From assembly GCA_026129865.1 (NCBI GenBank), contig JAHCHG010000008.1:62001-126000 (forward strand): DNA of 64,000 nucleotides, written 5' to 3'. This document shows, piece by piece, positions 1 through 10,133 of the stretch (position 1 is the first letter of the stretch; each line of letters opens with the position of its first letter). The notes beneath the pieces were generated by a model that was not told where the DNA came from, searched no databases, and saw only the letters and a program-made list of their open reading frames with translations. The position numbers and the translations under genes are program-made. This stretch comes from Pyrinomonadaceae bacterium (GTDB taxonomy: Bacteria; Acidobacteriota; Blastocatellia; Pyrinomonadales; Pyrinomonadaceae).

Positions 1-788
1 TCTTCAAGTACGCGAAGCAGTTTAGCCTGAAGCGAAAGATCCATTTCACCGATCTCGTCCAAAAAGATCGTGCCGCCGTCAGCGCGCTCGAAAAGACCTT
101 CTTTTCGCGATTTTGCATCGGTAAACGCTCCCTTTTCGTAGCCGAAAAGCTCCGATTCGATAAGCGTCGCGGGCAGCGCGGCGCAATTTATCGCCAGATA
201 AGGCTTTTTTGCGCGGTCGGAGGCAGAATGGATCGCGCGCGCAAAAAGATCCTTTCCGGTGCCGGTTTCCCCCTGTAAGAGAATGGCGGAAACATCGGAA
301 CGCGCCACCTTTGCGGCAAGTTTCTTCGCCTTCTGCATCGGGTCGGATTCGCCGATGATCATTTCAAAACTTAGATCGCGGTCATCGCGCGCGATCTTCA
401 GCTCGCGGCGAAGATCCCGCGTTTCAAACGCATTTTTTAACGTAACCCTTAGTTCTTCGAGCCTTACGGGCTTGCCGATAAAATCGTACGCGCCGTTTCG
501 GAGCGCCGCCACAGTATTTTCGACATCGACATTTCCGGTGACCATCACAACTACGGCATCGTTATTCTTAGATTTGATGTCCGCCAAAACATCCAGCCCG
601 GAACCATCCGGCAGATCGATATCAAGAAGAGTAACTTCCGGTTCTTCCGATTCGTACAACGACAAAGCCTCTGCAACCGAAGCCGCCTCGGCAACTTCGT
701 AGTCCCACGCCCGCAAAGCCTCGCCGAGCGTCATTCGCATGAACCGCTCGTCATCGACAACTAAAATTTTCTTCTTGATCGTTCCCAA
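1..788 (-). CDS. Sigma-54-dependent response regulator (NtrC class), partial
   Basis: This is a two-component response regulator that would activate sigma-54 promoters; the gene runs off the left edge. The protein begins with a receiver domain: the acidic pair in ILVVDDERF, the phospho-acceptor Asp in LLDIDLPDG and the conserved Lys in FIGKPV. An AAA+ domain follows, with Walker A GETGTGKD, a sigma-54 contact loop reading GAFTDA instead of GAFTGA, and Walker [12 protein letters not shown]. The rest of the AAA+ domain and the DNA-binding domain lie outside the window. I place the start at a TTG (786-788) because GGAAA lies just upstream and an in-frame TAG occurs seven codons before it. No partner histidine kinase is visible here. 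Confidence 0.9.
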   Translation of the reverse strand, partial: MGTIKKKILVVDDERFMRMTLGEALRAWDYEVAEAASVAEALSLYESEEPEVTLLDIDLPDGSGLDVLADIKSKNNDAVVVMVTGNVDVENTVAALRNGAYDFIGKPVRLEELRVTLKNAFETRDLRRELKIARDDRDLSFEMIIGESDPMQKAKKLAAKVARSDVSAILLQGETGTGKDLFARAIHSASDRAKKPYLAINCAALPATLIESELFGYEKGAFTDAKSRKEGLFERADGGTIFLDEIGEMDLSLQAKLLRVLE

Positions 789-1119
789 CGTGTCTTTTCC
801 GATATTCTACTTTACAGCAATTCAATAATATATGGAGAAACTTTTCAACGAAGCCGGAAAGAAGGTCGGTAGCTAAAATTATCGCTCGAACCTACTTCAG
901 CCAGAACGCGACAGTCATGCATTCGATCACCAATTACGAAGCAGCCGCCGGTTGCCTGCCGATCTTAGTTCGAACGCACTTAAGATTTACCCGCCAAATC
1001 GATGATGGAATGAAGCAGCAGAAAACATTTTGTGCCGGCGTTTTTTGGAAAAAAAGACTGCCGGATAAGATAAAAATTACCCGGACAGTCTGGTTAATTA
1101 AATGATTGACGGGAAAATG
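789..1119. other. Intergenic stretch without a supported gene
   Basis: About 330 bases separate the start of the response regulator from the 3' end of the propeller gene. The only open frame (917-1105) has no recognisable motif or ribosome-binding site, and I do not regard it as a gene. The promoter of the response regulator should lie at its left end. Confidence 0.5.
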
Positions 1120-3069
1120 TTACGGCACTGCGGAGGTCGGAATTGGGATGTCTCCAACAGCACCGAACGCAGCGGCTGAGAAACCTTCGGTAGATTTCAA
1201 AACGTACCAGACGGATTCCGACGGACGGAAAACGGCTGCGTCGAATTTTCCGTCACTATCGTAATCGCCCGGAACGGGTTGGTCGCCGGGTGCGCCGAAC
1301 GGTATTGTGTAAAAAGATCCGTCTTCACTGCGAACGATGTACCAGGTTCCGTTCGATGGTCGCCAAACCGCGAGGTCCGCCTTTCCATCACCGGTGTAAT
1401 CACCGGGAACAAGACCGTCCTCCGACGTTCCGAGAATTGCTGCAAAGACTTGCCCATTAGAGCTTCGTCTTACCCACCATTCCCGATTTGACCCGTTTAT
1501 CCGGGTTATAGCAATGTCCGATTTTCCGTCGCCGTCATAATCTTCGGGAACCGGTACGTCGCCCGCGGACCCGAATGTAATAATATCTGTTCCGCCGCCT
1601 GACGATCTTATTATGTACCAGGTTTGGTTCGAAGGTCTGAACAGCGCGATGTCCGCTTTTCCGTCCCCGTCATAGTCTCGCGGAACCGGAAGGTCTTCGG
1701 AAATGCCGAAACCGAAAGCGTAATAGGAAAAGTCTTCGGAGCGCAAAACAAACCATTTGCCCTCCGACGGACGATAGAAGGCAATATCCGTTTTTCCGTC
1801 CCCCGTAAAATCGGCAGGTGTGATCTTATCGGTGGACGCTCCGAACTGAACCGCAAACGTGATATTCGCCGAACTCCGGTTTACCCACCATTCGCCTGCG
1901 CCGGGTCTAAAGATTCCGATGTCCGTTCGCCCGTCGCCGTCGAAATCGAACGGAGGGCGCTTTGAAATTCTTGGACGGTACCAATCGGTTACGGAATCCG
2001 CCGCCGTATTAAAGGTCAATCGTACAACTCCGCTGCCGTCCGCGTTCATTACGTAAATTTCATCGGAAGTCACAGCGTCGCGGCGGCTTCTGAAGGCGAT
2101 TTTCGTGCTGTCGGGCGACCATGCCTCGAAAAAATCGAACACGGAATTGTTTGTCAGGATTGCAAAATTACTTCCGTCTATGTTGACGGTGGCGACCTCC
2201 ATTGCCGCTGACGAAGCTCCGCGCAGAACTCCTCCGATCTTCGTGCCGTCAGGCGATACTTCGCCAGTAAAATTCTGCGGCGGCGTCGTATTCGTCAAAG
2301 GAATTTTATTCGAGCCGTCGGCGTTCATTATGACCGCGTTATAATCGTCGCCGTTTTGCGAAGTACCGTAAACGATCTTGCTGCCGTCCGGCGTCCAATT
2401 CGCGCCGTCGTCGTCGTTCAGATTATTCGGTGTCAGATTGACCTGATTCGATCCGTTGGCGTTCATCGTGAAAATGTCGCAGACAAACTGCGGGGTGCAG
2501 CGACCGAAAGCGATCTTGTTGCTGTCCGGCGACCAATCGGCTATATGATCAATTGTTCCGGCGTTAGTGATCTGTAGTTTATTCGTTCCGTCGGGATCCA
2601 TGGTCCAGAGGTTTTCGACTGAAGAGCTTTCCGTTCTACCGTAAAGTATCTTCTGCCCATCCGGCGAGAAGCCGTGGACAATATGCTGCCCTAATGCATC
2701 CGAAATTAGAACTTTCGCGGTTCCGTCGGCATTCATTATCCAGATTTGTCTTTGCGTTGAGCTGAGATTGAGCAGATAAACAATTTTTGTCCCGTCAGGC
2801 GACCAAAAGGCAAGGGATTCATTTTCGGCGGTGTTCGTCAACCTCTGCTGATTTGTGCCGTCCTCGTTCATCTTGTAAATTTCACTGTTTCCGTCGCGAT
2901 TTGTGATAAAAAGTATCGGCTGGTCGTTTAAGCCCGCCGCAGCAATTCGATTATCAGCTTTAGTTTCCACGGTCGCCTCCACGAATAGCACGCCAGCACA
3001 TGAAATAATAGTCGCAGCGACGACCGATTTCAGCCAATAAAAAGCACAAAAACGATTGATGTTATGCAT
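1120..3069 (-). CDS. Secreted PD40 (TolB-like) plus FG-GAP/VCBS repeat protein
   Basis: A 649-residue exported protein of unknown specific function. Residues 1-38 contain a hydrophobic segment that looks like a signal peptide. Residues about 45-370 carry TolB/PD40-type propeller repeats with recurring WSPDGTKI and MNADGS motifs. Residues about 380-649 hold six repeats of roughly 47 residues containing D-x-D-G-D-G-x-x-D, a calcium-binding signature of FG-GAP/VCBS blades, each followed by FRPS..W.V.RS. Such fusions are common in Acidobacteriota and are thought to act in surface binding or the periplasm; no enzymatic residues are evident. The gene stands alone, with gene-poor DNA upstream. Confidence 0.85.
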   Translation of the reverse strand: MHNINRFCAFYWLKSVVAATIISCAGVLFVEATVETKADNRIAAAGLNDQPILFITNRDGNSEIYKMNEDGTNQQRLTNTAENESLAFWSPDGTKIVYLLNLSSTQRQIWIMNADGTAKVLISDALGQHIVHGFSPDGQKILYGRTESSSVENLWTMDPDGTNKLQITNAGTIDHIADWSPDSNKIAFGRCTPQFVCDIFTMNANGSNQVNLTPNNLNDDDGANWTPDGSKIVYGTSQNGDDYNAVIMNADGSNKIPLTNTTPPQNFTGEVSPDGTKIGGVLRGASSAAMEVATVNIDGSNFAILTNNSVFDFFEAWSPDSTKIAFRSRRDAVTSDEIYVMNADGSGVVRLTFNTAADSVTDWYRPRISKRPPFDFDGDGRTDIGIFRPGAGEWWVNRSSANITFAVQFGASTDKITPADFTGDGKTDIAFYRPSEGKWFVLRSEDFSYYAFGFGISEDLPVPRDYDGDGKADIALFRPSNQTWYIIRSSGGGTDIITFGSAGDVPVPEDYDGDGKSDIAITRINGSNREWWVRRSSNGQVFAAILGTSEDGLVPGDYTGDGKADLAVWRPSNGTWYIVRSEDGSFYTIPFGAPGDQPVPGDYDSDGKFDAAVFRPSESVWYVLKSTEGFSAAAFGAVGDIPIPTSAVP

Positions 3070-4717
3070 TCTTCCTTCTCCTTGAAAGTAGATTTTTGAG
3101 TATCAATTAAGGAAATCTCCTTTTGAATGATATGGTTAAAACCATATTTGATTGCCTGATTCGCTCGCAGCAGCTTCTTTGTCCTGAAATCGATTCCGAC
3201 CTGTTTGCCGGTTTCAACGGTCGAACTTTCCAGAATTGGGTGGTTCCCGCGAGTGTCATTGATACAGTAGCTATAAATAAAAAAAGTATTCTAACCACTT
3301 TCTTTCTCAAAGAGTTTCCGTTGATCTCAATGTTTAATGACATTTTTTAGCCATCCGTTACACGAAAAATCTATAAGTCGAAAACGATAAACCGGTAAAA
3401 TTTAGAAATTAGTTTAATAAAAGCGCCACTTTCCTTTAGAAGCATGAAAAATTGGAATTTGGCTGTTACAACATCGGGTAAAATTCCGTATCTCGCCCGA
3501 TAGCTTCGGTAATCACTGGAATTCCACCGCCCACTCGAGGTTGAAAATAAAACACAAAAACCTTTCCGCAGCTATGGGGCGTCCGGTTAAACCTTGGCGT
3601 AAAAACGACCAATCCGGACATCGATTCGAACGCTGTCGCAAAAAATGCTTGCCGCCTTATCGTAATTTTCATCTCGGGATTTCCTATTCTTTCGCCCTTT
3701 CTAGAGCGAACAAAGGATCTAAATCTCCGCGGCGGCACATTAATAAAATCCGAGGTGATGAACGTTTATGCCCACTATGTCGCCCGGCATCGGCTCAGTC
3801 CGGGCTCACTGGCAAAACGCGGAACGCGGCGCATTGAAGTTAATAAAGATAGCCCCTCAAATTGGTTCTAAAAAAACCTGGCAGAATCCCGGGAGTTGTA
3901 TCATTCGATCCAAAAACCGTGGACAGATCGCGGATCGCTGCCCGTTTCTCACGGTTTTACGGGTTGCGTTGTTGTCAGCTGCGACGGAAGAGACCTTGGT
4001 GAATGCGAAAAAGCGCTGTCGACGATGCTCGGTTCGCATTTGATTCGTGCCGTTGCGAACGTTTTTCCATTCAAACGGGTCAGCGCCTGTGTTGAAACTG
4101 CCCCGTGCAAGATTGGCACCCTAGTTCAGGAACGACGGTTCCTTATCATCAGGCAATGTTCGCAACTTCTACTCGAAAAATACTTTGATGCCAAAAGCAG
4201 AAGGGAGAATTCATTACTCGAAACGCTGTATCGGTGGCTGAAGCAAAATGCATTTGAAGTCTTTAAGTACAAAATTCCGTCCGGGGTCAAAACGATCGAA
4301 ATTTACACGGATATAGTAAATTATCGATTAAAGATCATTCAGTTTACCGGGGAGCCCACGATGCTTCTTTAAATAAAGTGAAGATTTCTAACCGGCAAAG
4401 GGTTTTGGAACAGTTGCCTATATCTGCGTGCGACTTGAATACACCGTTCTGAATTGCAACGGGAAGATCAGATGTGGATATTGCAATCAGGGGAGCAAAA
4501 AACAAAAGAACGGTCCAAAAGATTATTAAAATATATCCTCAAAGCATAGCGTAGAAATTCCCACAACCACCATGATTCACTTGTTTGAATCGAACTAAAT
4601 TTAGACGTAACGTTTTAATCAAGGTAAGGTATTTCGTGTCGTCAGTATCCGGTCGGCGGAAATGCAACTCATCAAAAAAAAGCCGCCTCGCGGCAGCTCG
4701 AATAAAAACAATAAAAA
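3070..4717. other. Gene-poor region of about 1.6 kb
   Basis: No family was recognised in any frame. A minus-strand frame at 3107-3343 begins with a signal-peptide-like stretch (KKVVRILFLFIATVSM) but becomes unconvincing within 40 residues. Other short frames overlap one another on both strands and lack ribosome-binding sites. The region may hold decayed genes. The least implausible frame, 3896-4372, is listed separately. Confidence 0.4.
3896..4372 (+). CDS. Doubtful hypothetical ORF
   Basis: A 158-codon open frame starting at TTG in an otherwise gene-poor region. I do not recognise the product. The first half is rich in Cys and Arg and does not resemble a folded domain. The second half (SLLETLYRWLKQNAF and IEIYTDIVNYRLKIIQF) is more protein-like. 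There is no clear ribosome-binding site or operon partner. It could be a decayed gene or a chance frame. Confidence 0.2.
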   Translation: MYHSIQKPWTDRGSLPVSHGFTGCVVVSCDGRDLGECEKALSTMLGSHLIRAVANVFPFKRVSACVETAPCKIGTLVQERRFLIIRQCSQLLLEKYFDAKSRRENSLLETLYRWLKQNAFEVFKYKIPSGVKTIEIYTDIVNYRLKIIQFTGEPTMLL

Positions 4718-4793
<76 letters not shown>

Positions 4794-4917
4794 GTTTGCA
4801 TCAACTTTTCATTGAAGCAAGTTTGATAGTGTAATTAAGCCAAACTTTGATGTCAACCCGTCGTGCAAATGTTATAAATGAGCCGAATTTGCTGATGAAT
4901 GCCATCAGTATTTGTTG

Positions 4918-4945
4918 TTGACAATATGTTAAAAGCGGTTATAAT
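4918..4945 (+). promoter_or_regulatory. Consensus sigma-70 promoter
   Basis: TTGACA at 4918-4923 and TATAAT at 4940-4945 are perfect -35 and -10 hexamers, spaced 16 bp. Transcription would start near 4952 and read into the lipoprotein gene, leaving a leader of about 150 nt that contains a small hairpin (GTCCC-CCA-GGGAC). Confidence 0.8.
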
Positions 4946-5100
4946 CAGTTTTCAGTAGTTGGTAGCCTATGTCAGCTACAAACCTTCCGAATTCGTTTTA
5001 TACACCTGCCCGTGTCGGTTTGAACGCCGTCGCTGTCCCCCAGGGACGCAACATTCAAGCCGGCACAGCTATTTTAAAATACATTTTTGTGAGGAGTTTT

Positions 5101-5508
5101 ATGTTCAAAAAGTCTTTATTGTTAATTGCTCTTGCGTCTTTCGGCGCAGCGTGCGGTTCGAGCGAACCGGCGAATTCAGCAAATAATGCAAATGTTCCGC
5201 CGGAGTTTTCGGGAAACTCGGTTCCGACGTCCGGTGAAGCGACACCGGGAATTCCGGACGCAAACGCGGCTAACAATGTTCCGAAAGGCACGACGCCGAC
5301 GCCGGGAATACCGGACCCGAAGGACATCGGCAAACCGCTTCCAAAAGGCGCGACGCCGACACCGGGAATTCCGGACGAAGCTACTCTAAAGCGTCAGGCA
5401 AATACGGTGATCACCGATATGGATCTTGTTAACAACCCGCAAAATGCCAACAAGAGCAATATTCCGAAACCGCAGAACGACAGAAAAGGTCAGCGTCCGC
5501 CGCAATAA
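5101..5508 (+). CDS. Small Pro/Asn-rich lipoprotein with PTPGIPD repeats
   Basis: A 135-residue predicted lipoprotein of unknown function. Residues 1-18 form a signal peptide ending in GAAC, with Cys18 as the probable lipidation site. The mature part is low-complexity, rich in Asn, Pro and Gly, with three copies of a TPGIPD motif (preceded by PKGTTP or PKGATP in two). It is probably disordered and may act as an envelope spacer. I chose ATG 5101 because GAGGAG precedes it and the signal peptide begins there; an in-frame ATG at 4969 would add 44 residues. A strong promoter lies upstream, and a hairpin shared with recA follows. Confidence 0.8.
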   Translation: MFKKSLLLIALASFGAACGSSEPANSANNANVPPEFSGNSVPTSGEATPGIPDANAANNVPKGTTPTPGIPDPKDIGKPLPKGATPTPGIPDEATLKRQANTVITDMDLVNNPQNANKSNIPKPQNDRKGQRPPQ

Positions 5509-5529
5509 CCGCGGTTCAGCTAATCGTAA

Positions 5530-5570
5530 AAAATGCCGGAACGATCATTTATCTGATGTTCCGGCATTTT
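5530..5570. terminator. Bidirectional terminator between the lipoprotein gene and recA
   Basis: An inverted repeat with arms AAAATGCCGGAAC (5530-5542) and GTTCCGGCATTTT (5558-5570) is flanked by A and T tracts. It can therefore act on both convergent transcripts. It lies four bases from the recA stop codon. Confidence 0.85.
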
Positions 5571-5573
5571 TAT

Positions 5574-6623
5574 CTATTCGGCAGCTGTTTTTGCATCTGC
5601 CGGCGCCGGTTTGATGATCCCGAGCGCGAGTTTTACATCGTTTTCGATGCGGTCGTAGAGAGCCTGATCTTCGCCGAGCATCGTTTTAACGTTCTCGCGC
5701 CCCTGTCCCAAACGGTCTTCGCCGTAAGAAAACCACGAGCCGCTTTTTTCGACTATATTATGATTAACGGCGAGATCGAGCAGGTCGCCTTCGCGCGAGA
5801 TTCCTTTGCCGTACATAATGTCGAATTCGCATTCGTGAAACGGCGGCGCGACCTTGTTCTTAACGATCTTTGCGCGTGTCCGGTTGCCGACCATTTTGTC
5901 GCCTTCTTTGATCGCACCGATCCTGCGAATGTCGATCCTAACGGAAGCGTAAAATTTCAGAGCTTTTCCGCCCGTCGTTGTTTCCGGCGAGCCGAAAAAC
6001 ACGCCGATCTTTTCGCGCAGCTGGTTGATAAAAATGAACGTCGTTCGCGAACTTGAAACAATTCCCGCAAGTTTTCGAAGAGCCTGCGACATCAAACGCG
6101 CCTGCAGACCCATGTGCGAATCGCCCATTTCGCCGTCGAGCTCAGCGCGCGGAACGAGCGCCGCAACGGAATCGATGACGATCACGTCAACGCTGTTCGA
6201 GCGCACCAGGGTTTCCGCAATTTCCAAAGCCTGCTCGCCCGAATCCGGCTGCGATATCAAAAGATCGTTGATATTTACGCCGAGATTTGCGGCATATTCC
6301 GGATCCATCGCGTGTTCCGCATCGATATAAGCGGCGATCCCGCCTTTTTTCTGCGCCTGAGCGACGACCTGCAGCGCGAGAGTCGTTTTTCCCGAACTTT
6401 CCGGTCCGTAAACTTCAATTATTCTTCCGCGCGGCATTCCGCCGACGCCGATCGCCGCATCAAGGCTCAAACAATTTGTGGAAATTGCTCCAACCTCTTC
6501 CTGCGGACGTTCCCCGAGCCGCATGATCGAACCTTTTCCAAATTTCTTTTCGATCTGTGAAAGTGCCGATTCTATCGCCTTTCCTTTTGATTCTGCTGCC
6601 ATCTTTGTTGCTTCTCCAGCCAT
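5574..6623 (-). CDS. recA: Recombinase RecA
   Basis: RecA forms filaments on single-stranded DNA, catalyses strand exchange and triggers LexA-type repressor cleavage in the SOS response. The 349-residue length is normal. Visible hallmarks are the N-terminal KGSIMRLGE segment, Walker [10 protein letters not shown], the [11 protein letters not shown] segment, Walker [11 protein letters not shown], the loop region [16 protein letters not shown], and [10 protein letters not shown] followed by the [16 protein letters not shown] segment. The C-terminus is short and rich in Ala and Lys. Start ATG 6623 has a purine-rich stretch upstream. An inverted repeat about 80 bases upstream could be an operator. 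Confidence 0.99.
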   Translation of the reverse strand: MAGEATKMAAESKGKAIESALSQIEKKFGKGSIMRLGERPQEEVGAISTNCLSLDAAIGVGGMPRGRIIEVYGPESSGKTTLALQVVAQAQKKGGIAAYIDAEHAMDPEYAANLGVNINDLLISQPDSGEQALEIAETLVRSNSVDVIVIDSVAALVPRAELDGEMGDSHMGLQARLMSQALRKLAGIVSSSRTTFIFINQLREKIGVFFGSPETTTGGKALKFYASVRIDIRRIGAIKEGDKMVGNRTRAKIVKNKVAPPFHECEFDIMYGKGISREGDLLDLAVNHNIVEKSGSWFSYGEDRLGQGRENVKTMLGEDQALYDRIENDVKLALGIIKPAPADAKTAAE

Positions 6624-6704
6624 TAGATTTGCTCCTTTTGCGTTATTTCTTTGAATGACTTGAGAAATGTAGCATAAAAGTGAGCATTTGTGAAATGTTG
6701 TTGC

Positions 6705-6727
6705 ACGAGTGAAACATTCTTACTCGT
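6705..6727. promoter_or_regulatory. Inverted repeat upstream of recA, possible operator
   Basis: ACGAGT (6705-6710) and ACTCGT (6722-6727) are perfectly complementary across an 11-nt spacer in the recA upstream region. It might bind a dimeric repressor such as LexA, but it does not match an SOS box I know, so the assignment is speculative. Confidence 0.25.
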
Positions 6728-6909
6728 TTGCCTGTTTTAAGTGATGTCATAAAAGTATTTGAAAATGTTCGAATTTGCAAGAGCTTTTTTCGTGCATCGG
6801 TTCCGCTCAATTTGCTTTGGAAACCGAAAGGAATAAAGGGGATCGGGTGGCAAGCAAAAAACCGCAGAATCGAATTCCGCGGTTCCGGTGTCGAGTAATG
6901 AAAAGCTTG

Positions 6910-9747
6910 CTAGTTCGCCTGTTTCTGCTCTATCTCTTTTATCTTTGCAGCCAAAGTTTTGCCGTCTGCCGATTCTGCCGGGATCAATTTATACATCGCC
7001 TTGTAGATCGAAAGCGCTTCCGCAGACGAATCAGGCTTGGTATAAATTTCGTTCGCAACTCCCCAGGCAAACTTTAAAAAATCGTTCGTGTATGCGAAAG
7101 CCTGCTGTTTGTCGGTTTGCGTTGCGGCGGAATAGTATCTTTGCCCGAGAATTTCCAGTGTAGAAACCGCAAGTGCGGCAGATTCCTTATAATTCTGTTC
7201 CATCAGAAAAGCGTGAACACTATTTTTCCGCGCGTCAAATGAATCCGGGATCTTAGAATAGTATTCCCGCGCCTTTGGGTAATTCTTTTCAAGATAATAC
7301 AAATTACCGAGCCCGTAGTTAGCGTCCAACAGATCTTTGGGACTCAGTTCGGGAAGCGACAAAATCTTTTCGTAGACAGGTTTCGCCAGCGTATATTCTT
7401 TCGCCGAATAAAGTTCTTTCACGATCTCGAGCATTTGCGAACCTTTTTTCTTTGAATCGAGATCTTTTAGTTCAAAAATCCTTCCCGCCTTCGCCGACGC
7501 GTCCGCCAATTTTTTGGACGACAGATCCATTTTCGCGAGTTGAAAATAAGCATTGGCGTAAACATTTGCATCGACGCCTTTTAGAGTTAAGATCTTTGCA
7601 TAAGTTTCCGCGACCTTTGCGGTCAATTTTTTTCCCGAATAGAGTCCGGCGAGTTTCCCATAATTTTCGGCTTTTTTCGCATCGGAGAATTTTTTCTCGC
7701 CGGCGAGAATCTCATAATATTTTATCCGCGTGTCCGGATTTCCCGAATAATTAGCAATATATTGCATCAACTCCACCTTTTCATCGGCTGCGATCTTCGA
7801 AAATGCCAATAGCCGTTCCTTTTCCGAAGCGGCTTGTGAAAATTTGGATTCTTCTTCGTAATTCTTGGAAAGACTTCGGAGAGCTTTGATCTTTGAATCT
7901 TCGGGAGCGCCAGCAAGGTTGACGACGGCTAAATATTTGTCATTGATGGCTTTTTTTCGGTCTGCTTCGGCACGATCTGCCTGGACGCTGCCGGATTTAG
8001 ATTTTCCGTTGCCGAATTTGACTTGTTCCGACGCCGAATTTGATAAGAGCAATGCTTCGGCACGCTCGGCGTCGTTTGCGGCAAGCGTGAATGCCTTTTC
8101 AAAGATCGTTGATGCCGCAAGGAATGCTTTTTCCGCAAGCTTGGTTTCGCCGGCTTTAATCGCTTCCTTAAAATTCGCGTAGCTTCCGGCTTCAACTGCA
8201 GCGCCGCTTTTCGCACCGAGCGAACATGGGCTCTTTACCTCAAAGCCGAGTTCGATCGCCTTTTGTTCGTCGCGCGATGCCAGGTCTTTCAAACCCTGTC
8301 GGCAGTACGCCTGCGAGCGACCAAAATACGAGTTCGAAAACTCAGGATTTAGCTCGATGGCTTTTGAAAGTTCGACGACCGCTTCTTTATATTTGCTCTG
8401 CGAAAAAAACGCCGCGCCCCGATTGTTATAGGCAAGCGAAAATTTCGGGTCTAGTTCGATCGAACGCGTGTACTCCGCGATCGCCGCGTCAAATCTTCCC
8501 TGACGGCTGTAAACGAATCCGCGTTCGGTGTACGGCGCGGGCTCTTTAGGTTCTAGCTCGATCAGTTTGTTCAGATCCTTTAGCGCTTCTTCATATTTCC
8601 CGGTGTTTGCGTAGATTCTGCCGCGGCTGAGCAACGCGGCAAAATAATCGGGCGACAGCTCGATCGCTTTTGAAAGATCTGTTATCGCCGCCGCATCGTT
8701 CTTTAACTCCCGATTGGCAAGCCCACGATTGTGATAGGCAAATGCGTATTTGTTGTCAGACTCGATCGCCTTGGAAAAATTTTCTAAAGCCAGCTTGTAA
8801 TTTTTTTGCGAATAATAAACGGTGCCGATATTGTTGTACGCCGAGGCGTATTTAGGGTTAAGTTCGACGGCTTTTTTCAGATCGGCAAGCGCGAGATCGT
8901 ATTTTTTCTGCAGGTAGTAAAGATAACCGCGGTTTCTATGAAACTGAGCGGACTTTGGATCGAGTTCAATGGATTTCGAATAATCCGCGAGTGCAAGTTC
9001 GTATTTCCCCTGTTTTTCATAAACGACACCGCGATTGACATAGCCCCAGACGCGCTTCGGATCAAGTTCGTTCGCTTTTGTGAAATCGTTTATCGCCTCG
9101 GCGAATGCTCCGTCTTCCATATAGGCAAGTCCGCGCGCTGTGTACGCATAGGCAGAATGCGGTTCGCGTTCGATGGCTTTTGTGTAATCGGCGATCGCTT
9201 CTTTATATTTTCTAACCGCTTTAAATGCGTCGCCGCGCCGGTTGTGAACCTTGTCCATCGCGGGGTCGAGCGAGAGCGTTTTCGTAAAATCCGCAATCGC
9301 CGCTTCAAAATTCTTTAAACTGTGATAAGCAATTCCGCGGGCTAAATAAAAAACCGCTTTCGGATTTAAGCCGATAGCGGTTGAATAATCGGCGACAGCT
9401 TCCTGATGTTTTTTCAACTGGAATAAAAGATCGCCGCGGAGACCGTATGATATATCATCTTTCGGGTTTATCTCGATCGCTTTAGTTGTGTCGCTGACTC
9501 CTTCCTGGAAATTCTTTAAAAAGAAATTGGAATAAGCACGCGAACTGTAACAAGTGCCGGAGTTAGGGCTAAGCCGAATGCATTCGGTAAAAGATTTCAC
9601 TGCCGCCTCATACTGCTTTTCGCTAAGCTGCTTCCCGCCGAGCGCTGTCCAATCGGCAGCTGTTGTCGGCGGCTGTCCGAATGCGGAAATTGCCATCGCT
9701 GAGATGACCGAAGCCAGGAAGATATAGTTGATAGCGATCGTTTTCAT
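6910..9747 (-). CDS. Secreted TPR-repeat protein (945 aa)
   Basis: A large exported scaffold protein of unknown specific role. Residues 1-24 form a signal peptide (hydrophobic core, cleavage near AFGQ). Residues about 32-490 hold around thirteen consecutive 34-residue TPRs of the type Y..RG.AY...Y..A..D..KAIEL.P. The C-terminal half is a more divergent helical, Lys/Ala-rich TPR-like array. The first TPR carries a Cys pair ten residues apart (TECIRLSPNSGTCY). The last canonical TPR carries another (AYCRQGL...KSPC), as in the two neighbouring TPR genes. TPR arrays bind other proteins; nothing identifies the partner. It is the last of three paralogous TPR genes in the same orientation. Confidence 0.85.
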   Translation of the reverse strand: MKTIAINYIFLASVISAMAISAFGQPPTTAADWTALGGKQLSEKQYEAAVKSFTECIRLSPNSGTCYSSRAYSNFFLKNFQEGVSDTTKAIEINPKDDISYGLRGDLLFQLKKHQEAVADYSTAIGLNPKAVFYLARGIAYHSLKNFEAAIADFTKTLSLDPAMDKVHNRRGDAFKAVRKYKEAIADYTKAIEREPHSAYAYTARGLAYMEDGAFAEAINDFTKANELDPKRVWGYVNRGVVYEKQGKYELALADYSKSIELDPKSAQFHRNRGYLYYLQKKYDLALADLKKAVELNPKYASAYNNIGTVYYSQKNYKLALENFSKAIESDNKYAFAYHNRGLANRELKNDAAAITDLSKAIELSPDYFAALLSRGRIYANTGKYEEALKDLNKLIELEPKEPAPYTERGFVYSRQGRFDAAIAEYTRSIELDPKFSLAYNNRGAAFFSQSKYKEAVVELSKAIELNPEFSNSYFGRSQAYCRQGLKDLASRDEQKAIELGFEVKSPCSLGAKSGAAVEAGSYANFKEAIKAGETKLAEKAFLAASTIFEKAFTLAANDAERAEALLLSNSASEQVKFGNGKSKSGSVQADRAEADRKKAINDKYLAVVNLAGAPEDSKIKALRSLSKNYEEESKFSQAASEKERLLAFSKIAADEKVELMQYIANYSGNPDTRIKYYEILAGEKKFSDAKKAENYGKLAGLYSGKKLTAKVAETYAKILTLKGVDANVYANAYFQLAKMDLSSKKLADASAKAGRIFELKDLDSKKKGSQMLEIVKELYSAKEYTLAKPVYEKILSLPELSPKDLLDANYGLGNLYYLEKNYPKAREYYSKIPDSFDARKNSVHAFLMEQNYKESAALAVSTLEILGQRYYSAATQTDKQQAFAYTNDFLKFAWGVANEIYTKPDSSAEALSIYKAMYKLIPAESADGKTLAAKIKEIEQKQAN

Positions 9748-10133
9748 AAATTTTTACACCGTTCAATTTTACTTAGACGTTGAAGCGACATCTTCTTAAT
9801 TCGAAACTTAAAGACGAATAACGAAAGTCAGAAGTGCCTTAATATTGTGCGACCCTTTTGCCGCTCAAAAAATTTGGTCTTTCCGCCGCAATTGCGATAT
9901 GTGCTATTTTGCGGTTGTTATCACAAGCGTTTACGTTGGACACGGTTTGACAATAAAGATTCATCCCTAACATCAATCGCAAAATTTTACCGTCGGTGGG
10001 GTCAAAATAATCTGCTTGAGATCACGCAGGTAAGGCTTTTATTCTAAAGCACGACAGGATCTTAACTTTGTGTGCGAGAGTCATTTTTAAGATCGATCTT
10101 GTTTCAAGCGGAACGAGCATTTATTTGGCGGGT
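9748..10133. other. Intergenic stretch between two TPR genes
   Basis: About 390 bases with no credible coding frame, no obvious terminator and no repeat that I recognise. The promoter of the 945-residue TPR gene should lie at its left end. Confidence 0.4.

Noticed and set aside
917-1105. 62-codon open frame before the propeller gene
   Set aside because: It has no ribosome-binding site or motif, and its composition does not resemble neighbouring genes.
3107-3343. Minus-strand frame with a signal-peptide-like start
   Set aside because: The hydrophobic stretch is short and the following residues do not look like a folded or conserved protein. It is mentioned in the gene-poor region entry only.
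6624-6909. LexA box in front of recA
   Set aside because: I searched by eye for E. coli-type and Bacillus-type SOS boxes and found no convincing match. Only an unassigned inverted repeat is reported.
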